Shown here in pieces: positions 11,600 to 21,438 of a stretch of 64,000 nt of DNA. A program made the position numbers and the translations under genes. The notes beneath the pieces were generated by a model that saw only the letters and a list, made by a program, of their open reading frames with translations, was not told where the DNA came from and made no database searches. This stretch comes from Siphonodentalium dalli. Taxonomy: Eukaryota; Mollusca; Scaphopoda; Gadilida; Siphonodentaliidae. Position 1 is the stretch's first letter. The number at the start of each line of letters is the position of its first letter. The stretch is from NCBI GenBank assembly GCA_032622095.1, contig CP136066.1:174343164-174407163 (forward strand), given 5' to 3'.

Positions 11600-12732
11600 A
11601 AATTTTAAGTCCAAAAGGGTGTTAACTCCACAAAGAGTCAGAAATCGCAGGTGCACAGGTTCCCAAAGACATCAATGGACAGACAGATGCCACAATGGTG
11701 GACAAGCTCATTTCTTTCTACCCCCATAACTTGTTACTGGGGGTATAATAAATCCCAGAGGCTAAAATATCGGGGAGGGGGCTACTGATAACCTTCTGTT
11801 GCAAGAGAACAAAGTCCAGAGTTCCGATGTTTAAATATTTGTATTTTACAATATTTTACACAATACCACATATCACACACACATAGCACTGATGGTCTCC
11901 ACGGAAACCACTCAGAAGCAGTCCGCACTGGAAATTTACAAATGCTCCCATTTTACAAAAGTTATATCAAAACATATAGCTGTAAATGTACAAGTCCTGT
12001 CACAATAAATTATAATAATTGTTTATTTCACATAATACTCCAAACTTAATAAACAAAAACAAAGACCTTATACATAAGGTAATAATGACTAAACAGAAGA
12101 AAAAAACAACTATTAAAAATTGAAATAACTGCGCACCTTTCATCATTGTCTTGATATAAATTTTGGAATCCTCCACAAAGCATCCTGATTACATGACTTG
12201 GGGAAGCTCCTCGTCAACGAGTATTTAGTAAAGAAGGGATTAAACGGACATGGCACATTCGAACCTCCAAATTTTTTGCTACGTAATTTGGAGTGACAGA
12301 TATGATAGGTCAATAAATAAACAAACTATTGATATAGTGGCTTCATATGCTCTGCAAAACACTTGCCAAAGTCACACCAATGTTTTAGACATTTTCAACT
12401 TTCCGCCAGAAGTCAGACAAATGCTCTTTATTGCTACCATATCAGCAATAGACTACCACATAACGCTATTTTCTGTTCCATGTTTTACAAATTGCTGTTT
12501 TGTGTTTGGGACCCACAACACAATATTCACAGTTGTATTTTTCATTACTTCAATGTGTATTTTTGGGTTACATAATGTTCCTAGAAAGGTAATTCAGATA
12601 TTTATCGACCTATCTCCATATTGAGAAAATTCAAAAGCGAATAATATTATGTGTATTTTGAAGAGCAATCCGCCATGTGGCTTTAAACAACCACAGTAAA
12701 CTGAAGCGGGTACCACGAACTGGTATTCACTG
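11600..12732. other. No recognisable gene; family H fragment at the left
   Basis: 11610-11760 resembles family H ('atcgcaggtgcacaggttcc', then a GGGGGTATA end). 12195-12245 carries a PB-3 right end. The 124-codon frame at 12250-12624 resembles no family I know and lacks supporting signals. Confidence 0.4.
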
Positions 12733-12968
12733 CATAACCCTTCAATGACTGGAGCAACCTGAAATTTTGCGAAAACCCTATGCCAAAGTATTCTCTTATA
12801 TATGCGAGTCTCCCATATGGGCCTAACAATATTTGTATTGAACATGTAAGCCAGTGCATTCTCTTAAATATGCGAGGCTCCCTGTGGGAGACTCGCATAT
12901 ATAAGAGAATGCACTGGCACAGAATCTTTAAAGCTGCACCAGCGCAACTCACGTCATGAAAGGGTTAA
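12733..12968. repeat. Family PB-1 element
   Basis: Left CATAACCCTTCAATGACTGG, right CATGAAAGGGTTAA; one palindrome is complete, the other shortened. Confidence 0.75.
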
Positions 12969-13189
12969 GTAGTCAATCCCTGTAGTTGGGTCAAGGTCAA
13001 CTGCTTGAATATGATCAAAGTATTACTATGCAAAATCAAGAATAGTAATGCCATAACTTCATAAAACTTTGTCATTGGTGGATATGATTGCCATAAGCAT
13101 AAAAAGCTCAAACAATATGGTTAGTTAATATTTCTACATTAATCCTTAGTCTACCAATAGATGACTATTATCTGACTAGCCCTGGGTTC

Positions 13190-13436
13190 GGCAATTCTAT
13201 AAAATAAATATTGGGGATATAGAGAAACTAAACTAAAAAATAAAAAGAAACTTTCTAAAGAAACTAAAAAACTTTTAAAATTGTTAAAAAGATACTTTTC
13301 AGAGGAGATAAGGCCTGAGCAGAATGAGGTCCACAGAGGGTGAATTGAGTGATGCTAGCCCGCTGTGGGTAGCATCACTAACTTCACCCTCTGGGGACCT
13401 CATTCTGCAAATATCCGGCACCATATTTTGAGGCCT
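13190..13436. repeat. Family D element, partial
   Basis: Middle ('ggggatatagagaaactaaa') plus a right-hand arm with the GAGGTCCACAGAGGGTG block and an end GGCACCATATTTTGAGGCCT. Confidence 0.65.
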
Positions 13437-13455
13437 GTTGACAATACACAACAGA

Positions 13456-13659
13456 TACAGTAATGCCCTAAATAATCAACTCCTTAACCACAGCAGAATT
13501 ATGGGTAACTTTTCAGGATTTAGTCGGAAATATGGCTTGTTGCCATTCATCGGAAAGCTTTCCATTGAATGGCAACAAGCCATATCTCCGACTAAATCCT
13601 GAAAAGTTACCCATAATTCTGCTGTGGTTAAGGAGTCAATTATTTAGGGCATTACTGTA
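13456..13659. repeat. Family M foldback, complete
   Basis: TACAGTAATGCCC...GGGCATTACTGTA. The loop is shortened by about 8 bp at CGGAAAGCTTTCC. Confidence 0.9.
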
Positions 13660-13708
13660 CATCATCATGCATACAGGAATCACGTAATCGAGTGCAATCT
13701 CAAGTTGT

Positions 13709-13940
13709 TTAACCCTTCCATGACTGGAGCTTACTGAATTTTTTGCGAAAACCCTGTGCCACTGCATTCTCTTATATATGCGTATATAAGAGATTACATT
13801 GGCCTAACAATATTTACCATCAACTTGTAAGCCAGTGAATTCTCTTATCTATGTGAGGCTCCCTATGGGAGACTCGCATATATAAGAGAATGCACTGGCA
13901 CATGATCTTTAATGCTGCACAAGCGCAGCTCCCGTCAAAC
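13709..13940. repeat. Family PB-1 element, right end lost
   Basis: TTAACCCTTCCATGACTGGA at the left; the right side stops after GCAGCTCCCGTC without the AAGGGTTAA terminus. Confidence 0.7.
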
Positions 13941-14268
13941 AAACTAACGTATCCCAAGATTTGATACATTGGTATGGGAGATCTCCTTCATGGCATGTAT
14001 TGCCGATAAAAGGTGATTTTTGTGAGGCTTCTTTTAAATTTTTAGGTGAATTGAATTACAATGGCGAATCAAGCATGTAAATAGTTTTTGATTTGCTTGT
14101 AACTGTTCTCATGCTCCAATCTCTGAATATCCAATGAAACAGAGTTAATTAGCTTCTGTCGCAATGACAGGTTTATTTTTGTGCTTTTTAGGAAGTTTAA
14201 CCCTTCTTTGCTAGATAAATTATTATCTGAACATTTCCTATGGGAACTACTCATCAACGAGTATTTAT

Positions 14269-14543
14269 TTAACCCTTTCATGACTGGCACTTCTTGAAAT
14301 TTTGCGAAAACCCTGTGACAATGCATTCTTTTATATATGCGAGTCGCCCATAGGGTGCCTCACATATATAAGAGAATGCATTGGCCTAACAATATTTACC
14401 TTGATCTTGTAAGCCAGTACATTCACTTATATATGCGAGGCGACCAACTATGGGAGACTCGCATATATAAGAGAATGCACTGGCACAGGGTCTTTAATGC
14501 TGCACCACCGCAGCTCTCATCATGAAAGGGTAGATAGGGTTAA
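14269..14543. repeat. Family PB-1 element
   Basis: TTAACCCTTTCATGACTGGC to ...GGGTTAA. It carries both palindromes. 14205-14268 just before it holds a PB-3 fragment ending in the shared TTAA. Confidence 0.8.
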
Positions 14544-15280
14544 ATCTGTGAGTGATCATCAGTTATTTCAAGTCTTGATTTTATCGCTATTCTTGCCATT
14601 CTATTGTACAACGGATAGTGCTTTGATCCATAGATACCAGATCACGTTCTAATAAATGTAAATCTATGAACAATAGAAACATACAAAATTGTGAACACTA
14701 TCACCACAAACTATCATTCAATTGTACTGAATGAATAATTGCGAAAAACCAATTTTACTTTGTGGAAAAAATAATTGTTCCCTGTTATAGTGGTGACATA
14801 AGAGAGGTTTACATTGAAAACTTCTAACTTCATCTGTCAAGATTCAAAAGACTATAACAATCTATGGGCGCATCAGGAAACGATTATCCAGCAGTGAGAC
14901 AGCTATGTTCTATTTCCAAACAAAGTCTGTGGAACATGGAACAGTGTGACATGGAATGTGTCATAGTATTGTCAGTATTAAATGAGGTCAGGACTCATGC
15001 ATAACAATACACCTTCGTTGTAATGCGCAGTTTATCAACAGTTTATCATACATCTACAATTGGGAACGATCTACCACTACGCTTTATGGAAAACTATAGT
15101 TTGTTGTGCTTGATGGCAAAATATAGAAGTTTTCCAATATAAACCTGCTCATTTTCTGGAGAAAACTGGGAATGATATATGCATAACATTCAAAATTCTT
15201 TCATTTCCTCGAAAATTGTATTGAAATCATCAAAACACAACATCGTTTGTGCTTACTAGATATTATAACTCTCTATTGTT
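14544..15280. other. No recognisable feature
   Basis: AT-rich unique-looking DNA without convincing exon, RNA or repeat boundaries. Confidence 0.4.
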
Positions 15281-15491
15281 TTAACCCTTTCATGGCGGGA
15301 GCTGCGCTGGGGCTGGTCGCCTCGCATATTTAAGAGAATGCACTGGCTTACAAGATCAATGTAAATATTGTTAGGCCAATGCATTCTCTTATATATGCAA
15401 GGCGACCTATGTTCGACTCGCATATATAAGAGAATGCATTGGCACAGGTTTTTCGCAAAAATTCAGGAAGCTCCCATCATGAAAGGGTTAA
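15281..15491. repeat. Family PB-1 element with mixed palindrome centres
   Basis: TTAACCCTTTCATGGCGGGA to ATGAAAGGGTTAA. The second palindrome has the PB-2-type centre GGCGACCTATGTTCGACTCG rather than the PB-1 type. Confidence 0.8.
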
Positions 15492-15886
15492 GCAACTTTA
15501 TCCTGTTTATATTTTTCACTTTGGCAACAAAACAGAAATTCAGAGCTAAGAACCACAACTCTAAATAGCTGGTATTAACAGCAGAACCGAGTTTCCACCT
15601 GCAGGCAAAAGCAGCATACAATATGATCCAATATGTAGCCTGATACATGTACACAAAACCAAGTAACCAGATGATATATCGAGACTGAAATGGTCATTGT
15701 AGCACGAATGGGAATTTGGTTACCCAGAATTACAAAATCTAATCATATATATTATTTTAAAAGCGTTGTCAGTTCTGTTGTTATTTTTTGTCAAGGGCCA
15801 AATAAATGTTTTGCTGTTAGCAACACTTACTGTTCATACCATTTTGTTTTAAATTTTGATTAAAATTTGAAGGCAGTGGGACATTA

Positions 15887-16245
15887 CACGAAGGATGATA
15901 TTAGTGATGTAGACCGGACCGCCCATGTCAAATGATGGATGATATTAATGATGCAGACCGGACAGCCCATATCACACGATGGATGATATTAGTGATGCGG
16001 ACCGGACCGCCCATGTCACAAGATGGATGATATTAGTGATGTGGACCGTACCGACCTACCCACACAATAGATATTAGTGATGCGGACCAAACCACCCATG
16101 TCATATGATGGAAGATATTAGTGATGTGGACCGGACTGACCTACCCACATAATAGATGATATTAGTGATGCGGACCGACCATGACCATGATGGATGATAT
16201 CAGGTATGCAGACAGGACCGCCCGTGTCACATGATGGATGAGATT
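15887..16245 (+). repeat. Minisatellite, seven or more units of ~45-60 bp
   Basis: Core GATGATATTAGTGATGCGGA followed by 'ccggaccgcccatgtcac'. Units vary in length, with two alternating variants (ACCGCCCATGTCAC and ACCGACCTACCCACA). Confidence 0.85.
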
Positions 16246-16339
16246 TTGAGATCAAGGGTAATCAAATCCCAGAAGCTACGAGGAAATGACCAATTCAGCT
16301 ATACTGAGATGATTGTGGGATTCGAACTTCTATTCAAAT

Positions 16340-16559
16340 TTAACCGTTTCATGACGGGAGCTGCGCTGGTGCAGCATTAAAAATCCTGTGCCAGTGCATT
16401 CTCTTATATATGCGAGTCTCCCATAGGGAGCCTCACTCTCTTATATATGCGAGGCTCCCTATGGGAGACTCATATATATATATATATATATATATAAGAG
16501 AATGCATCGGCACATAGTTTTTGCAAAATTTCAGGAAGCTCCTGTCATGGAAGGGTTAA
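16340..16559. repeat. Family PB-1 element with (AT)n expansion
   Basis: TTAACCGTTTCATGACGGGA to ATGGAAGGGTTAA. An AT microsatellite at about 16468-16496 has grown from the TATATATG core of the second palindrome. Confidence 0.8.
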
Positions 16560-16774
16560 TGTCTATTTGGTTATATATAATATAAATACCCGATTCTCAT
16601 CTCCTTCCTAATGCATTGTCAGGCTGATAATTTTCACTTGGCTATAATCAGATATGGCACATTCTATGTTAAACTATTATTGATGTATTCAACTATTATA
16701 GCTAAATATGATGATATCAAACCACTATTTTTCAGTTTTATGCAGAAACCACAATGCAATGCCACAATGAAGTG

Positions 16775-17044
16775 TTAACCCTTTCATGACGGGAGCTTAT
16801 GAGGTGCAGCATTAAAGATCGTGTGCCAGTGAATTTTCTTATATATGATATGCGAGTCTCCCATAGGGAGCCTCGCATATATAAGAGAATGCACTGGCTT
16901 ACAAGGTCAAGGTAAATATTGTTAGGCCAATGTATTCTCTTGTATATGTGAGGCTGCCTATGGGAGACTCGCATATATATAAGAAAATGCAATGGTACAG
17001 GGTTTTAGCAAATTTTCAGGAACCTCCAGTCATGGAAGGATTAA
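16775..17044. repeat. Family PB-1 element, near full length
   Basis: TTAACCCTTTCATGACGGGA to CATGGAAGGATTAA, about 270 bp, both palindromes with CTCCCATAGGGAGCC centres. Good reference copy. Confidence 0.85.
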
Positions 17045-17317
17045 CAATAGTGCAGCGAATGCACAGGCTATAGATAAAATTTGCATTGCAACATTTTAGG
17101 CAAAATTGTTTGATTTAATAATGACATGGGTGTGCCATTCTGAATGACATTAATTGGAAGCACAGTAACTCATTCATAACAACTTTGTGGCCATTGAATA
17201 TTTAGTTTTATAGCATACTTTACGAACTCTCATGAAATATTTCATGGCGATATTCACTTTCATCCTATTTTGTTACAAAAACGAATGTGGCGCAGATTTT
17301 CATGCAACACTATAATA

Positions 17318-17698
17318 ATTTAAAGTGATGTGACACACTCCAATAGGGTGTTAAAATAGAAATGGAGAATACTCTTCCTCAAAGTAGTTATTTTTACAAA
17401 TATTATATCCAAATTGACAACACACACCGTCATTCTCATATATTAATTAAGTGACTCTCTGTGGTGGAACCTGTGGTTTGCATTAACTTATCGCCTATAG
17501 TTGCGTCTGGAATCAAGAGATAAATATTTACAATTGTGCATAGTTCAGACGATGTTTTCTATGGAGTGGCATCGTCGATTTATTTAAGATTTTCGGCAAT
17601 GTTAGCAGAATGGTACATTTCTCAAGTTGATATAGCGCCTGAGTACTAACTGATCAGTTTCACGCACAGAAACAAGTCCATAATTATGTCTTTATTTA
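17318..17698 (+). repeat. Family I dispersed repeat, copy 1
   Basis: Begins AAAGTGATGTGACACACTCC and ends '..ataattatgtctttattta'. Shared blocks: 'gagataaatatttacaattg', 'agattttcggcaatgttagc'. Five copies are in the window. Confidence 0.75.
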
Positions 17699-17811
17699 GG
17701 ATGTGCCAGACATGGTAATTAAAAGTAATAAGCTTCATTTCCCAATATCATTACACAGTGATTTATATGTTAGATATCTGGCACCGTTGTCTTTATACAG
17801 TGTAATCCCTT

Positions 17812-18068
17812 CCAAGCCTTGAAATAGGGTGTCTGTCATTTGCAGAATGAGGTCCCCAGAGGGTGAATTTAGTGATGCTACCCCGCATAGCGGGCTAGCA
17901 TCACCAAACTCACCCTCTGGGAACCTCATTCTGCTGAGGTGTAAGCATAATGAGGTCCCCAGAGGGTGAATTTGGTGATGCTAGCCCGCTATGCGGGGTA
18001 GCATCACTAAATTCACCCTCTGGGGACCTCATTCTGCAAATGACAGACACCCTATTTCAAGGCTTGAT
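17812..18068. repeat. Family D element, compact double-palindrome form
   Basis: About 257 bp: CCAAGCCTTGAAATAGGG to CCCTATTTCAAGGCTTG, almost perfectly self-complementary. Centre: GAGGTGTAAGC. Nearly identical to 40707-40962. Confidence 0.88.
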
Positions 18069-18654
18069 CACTTCAGGAAATTAAGGTTATTCCTCAAATC
18101 AACTGTGATCACTAAAATTTCATCCAATTGAGAAACTTAAAAGCATATGGTACAGTGTATGGTATGCTAATTTACTACAAACCTGTCCCTATATTTTGGC
18201 CAATTACGTTACTTTGGCCTTTGTGGTAATTTCAGCATGTGTACCTGTGTGTACTAGTGTAAATGACATCATGTATGACACCTCAACAGTACCACAACAG
18301 AAGTTCAATATCATATTATGTTGAGTAGATAACTAGATATCATGAGAACCGGACAAACAATTATTCCATGCTAACATATATTGAATTTTGGTGTGTAATA
18401 AATACAGAACCATGCCATCACGTGAAGGAGGTAAACTTATGCCTTCTTTTGTTATGCCGAAAGTTACGACATGAGCCTGATGTCTTTCGTAAAAGCAAAC
18501 TCGTGCAATATTTTTCATCATATTCCAACGCCTGTCTGGTTCTGTCTATAAGTGACAAACTGATTCAATTTCCACAACTGGCCATGGCAATTAATTTTGG
18601 CAAGAAACATTTAAGACCAATGTTAGCTCACCTGCTCGAATTAAAAATAATTTC

Positions 18655-18758
18655 ATTGAGAGAGCTTTCCGATGAATGGCAACAAGCCATATTTCGGACT
18701 AAATCCTGACTAAAATTCTGCTGTGGTTAACGAGTCGATTATTTAGGGCATTACTGTA
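18655..18758. repeat. Family M foldback, right half
   Basis: Starts at the loop (GAGAGCTTTCCGATGAATGG) and ends ATTTAGGGCATTACTGTA; the left arm is missing and an internal deletion removed 'gaaaagttacccat'. Confidence 0.8.
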
Positions 18759-18860
18759 GCTAACAGTGACTGACATTTGAAGTTAAAGGTATTGATCTAA
18801 ACCTGCTTACTACCTTATACCCAGAATCTTTATGAATATTTCAGGGAAGAATCATACATC

Positions 18861-19047
18861 TTAACCCTTTCATGATGGGAGCTGCGCTGGTGAAGCACTA
18901 AGACCCTGTGTCAGTGCATTCTGTTATATATGTGAGTCTCCCATAGGGAGCCTCGCATATTTTAGAGAATACATTGGCCTAATAATATTTACATTGAACT
19001 TGTGAGTGCATTCTCTTGTATATGTGAGGCTTTTATGGGAGACTACA
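18861..19047. repeat. Family PB-1 element, truncated
   Basis: TTAACCCTTTCATGATGGGA at the left; the second palindrome breaks off after CTTTTATGGGAGACT. Confidence 0.7.
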
Positions 19048-19155
19048 GTCCCCTGATAAGAATCCCTTGCCAGACTTTTTTGTATATGGATAACAATGAT
19101 AAATCTTGTTGATACGCAAGAAAGTCAGGCAATCACATGCATGATCTGACAGAGG

Positions 19156-19400
19156 TTAACCCTTTTATGATGGGAGTTGCACTGCATTAAAGATCCTGTG
19201 CCAGTGCATTATCTTATATATGTGAGTTTCCCCATAGGGAGCCTAACATATATAAAAGAATGCACTGGCTTACAAGGTCGAGGTAAATATTGTTGGGCCA
19301 ATGTATTCTCTTATATATGCGAGACTCCCTATGGGAGACTCGCATATACAAGAGAATGCATTGGCACAGGGTTTTCGCAAAATTTCGGGAAACTTCAGGC
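19156..19400. repeat. Family PB-1 element, right terminus lost
   Basis: TTAACCCTTTTATGATGGGA at the left, two palindromes, ends in '..tttcgggaaacttcagg' without AAGGGTTAA. Confidence 0.75.
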
Positions 19401-20127
19401 AATCATCACATGCTTCATCTGACCATTGGTAACTGACAGCACTTCAAATTATAAGTTCTCCATCTGAACCTTGCTAATAAGTCAACAGAAGCTGTCATTG
19501 ATTTTCAATTTATTTTCCACACACAAAGATTGTGGGACAAGACATGCTAGTATTGTTAGAATATTACACTGTTGGGTTGTGATATGAACATGTTTTTCAA
19601 TTGAGAATCTCCTCTTTTAATAATTTTTCAGTCAATTTTTGTTTCTCATGTGATTTTTCGGAATACTAATACGAAGCTGTCATGACAATAAGTATAATAT
19701 CTGATGTTTAACTGTTGTCCGGAAAGAGAGAACAGTTTCTTCATTAATTTTACACAAAGTAACCAGACGTGTTTGATTACCTTTGTCATTTTATATATAC
19801 TTTTGTATTTATTATCATCAAATTGAAAATAATTTTTATTTTAACCAAATAATTTAAGTATGTAATTGCCAATCCCTGGAGAGATCACATCATCTTGAAT
19901 GCCAGAAGTGGTTGAGCTCATAAAATTTCCGACTGAGTTCCGTATCACTCATCAAACATGATTTATACAGCACAGTGGAAACCATGGTGAGCTTCCCATA
20001 AATTCCTCTGATTGCATAAGAAAAACCAAATATCTGTTCTCACTTGTCAAATATGTTTGCCCAGTTAATCTGCAAACACTGACTTTTGTTTTATTAATGA
20101 CATAGGTCATATTATATACGGAGCAAT

Positions 20128-21041
20128 CAGGGTTTGCATTGTCGGTGGCCAAATTGGCCAAGCCAGATTTTTTTGAAAATGGCCAAAAATGTTCAAAAAC
20201 CCCTTCGAATATATCATTGTATCTGAATTCGCTAATAGTTCATCAGCAGTTGCTCGCCTATGTATGTTTAGATAATAATTGATCAGAACTCACACATGCT
20301 TTCTTAAGAAAACAATGATGATTACATAGAGAGTAGTCAATTGGTTCCGAGAATTACATTAAATAATTACGAGAGGTGAGAGACGTTGGTAAGAAACGAT
20401 TGCAAGTCAGTGCACGAGTTTCTTACACAAACGTCTCTCTCACCTCTAGTGAATTATTTAACATAATTCTCGGAACTAATTGGTTACTCTATTTATTACA
20501 CTTCTGCATCAATTTGGTTCACCAAATATGATTAAAACACAGAATTATTGCATGAAAGTCCAAATGTAATGTCAATGACGTCACAGGAAATAAATTAATT
20601 CACTAGTGACATCAGACATTACCATTTTTAGTTAACAGCGTTTTCAATGGAAATCGCACATAGGAGTGTAATAAAGCTATTACGGTGTCCTTTCTCAGTA
20701 AATTGATAATATTTCACTAATTTGAGGTTGCAAAATAAGCAGGCAAATCAGTGCTTTTTTATGTTCATATATGATACATATTTTACAGTTTTTGTGGCTC
20801 TTATTGATGCATAATTGCCATGTTAATCTTCTCAAATGAGTGAACCTCGAATTTAAAGAATATTTTTTGGCTCGTTTGTTTTGATTTCTTTCACTTTGTC
20901 TTTCGTTTTAGTTTTGATCTTCTGAATGATCATATATTCGGGTTTTTCAATTTGGTCAAAAGTTCTGAAAAATGGCAAAAAAAACCCCCAGAAATTACCA
21001 ATAAATTGACCAAATTAAATTTCTGGACAGCTGAAACCCTG
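20128..21041. mobile_element. hAT-like non-autonomous element in the BIRC6 3' region
   Basis: Terminal repeats CAGGGTTTGC / AAACCCTG with subterminal 'ggccaaattggcc' echoed as 'tggccaaaa' and 'gaccaaatt'. Flanking 8-mers GGAGCAAT and AGAGCAAC (6 of 8) look like a decayed target duplication. An internal foldback spans 20331-20490. No transposase frame. Confidence 0.65.
20331..20490. repeat. Foldback inside the 3'-region hAT element
   Basis: Arms AGTCAATTGGTTCCGAGAAT ... and its inverse ATTCTCGGAACTAATTGGTT, with GAGGTGAGAGACGTTGG inverted as the inner part. The loop is about 25 nt. Confidence 0.75.
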
Positions 21042-21150
21042 AGAGCAACCACAAGAAATGTCACGATTGTAGGAACTCAACCTGTCTTCCTTAGGAAGTC
21101 ATTAGGAGGCGAGACTAACAAATGAAATGTTGCCTAATGAAACACTAATA

Positions 21151-21438
21151 TCACGTGGTCTGCGAGGAGCAGTCAGCGCTATCAGGGCCGAATGATAAGT
21201 TGATTTCCTCCAGTAAGTCATTATCATTCTGTAGGGTGTTCTGCAGCTGTTGGATCATCGTGTGTGTTGTCGATGGGCCTGGTTGAGGGTCGTCTAAAGC
21301 TGGATCAGTGGTGCTGCTAACCGATTGGTCAGTCTCATAGAGTTTTCCATCGAGATCTATATCCTCCAGGTCGTCTTCTTCGAGGAAATCTGGTGCTTTG
21401 AGCTTGGCCAGTTCCTCTCTGAGCTGATTATAGTGCCT
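21151..21438 (-). CDS. BIRC6: BIRC6 exon 26 of window: last coding exon and stop
   Basis: Residues 2006-2100 and TGA at 21151-21153. It starts [19 protein letters not shown] (human RHTAQLREELLKLPCPEGL), followed by an acidic run ([12 protein letters not shown]) and a Ser/Thr/Gln-rich tail ending SADCSSQTT. The tail shows no similarity I can see to the human C-terminus (...SKELPSDFQL) and is somewhat longer. Acceptor TTCTTCACAG. Confidence 0.95.
   Translation of the reverse strand, partial: RHYNQLREELAKLKAPDFLEEDDLEDIDLDGKLYETDQSVSSTTDPALDDPQPGPSTTHTMIQQLQNTLQNDNDLLEEINLSFGPDSADCSSQTT

Larger units (their letters stand above)
20090..21150 (-). other. Presumed BIRC6 3' UTR and cleavage region
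   Basis: No AATAAA occurs in the about 100 bp between the stop codon and the hAT-like element at 20128-21041. Minus-strand AATAAA motifs occur inside that element (20492-20497) and just beyond it (20090-20095). The transcript therefore probably reads into or through the element. The exact end is not determinable from sequence alone. Confidence 0.4.

Noticed and set aside
12250-12624. 124-codon plus-strand frame
   Set aside because: Hydrophobic, AT-driven frame with no family resemblance, no splice signals and a PB-3 remnant just upstream.
18368-18709. 113-codon plus-strand frame
   Set aside because: Runs into a family M foldback at its 3' end, so its length is partly repeat-derived; no recognisable domain.
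1-20000. A second host gene left of BIRC6
   Set aside because: No exon with conserved protein motifs and consistent splice borders was found on either strand; small undetected exons remain possible.
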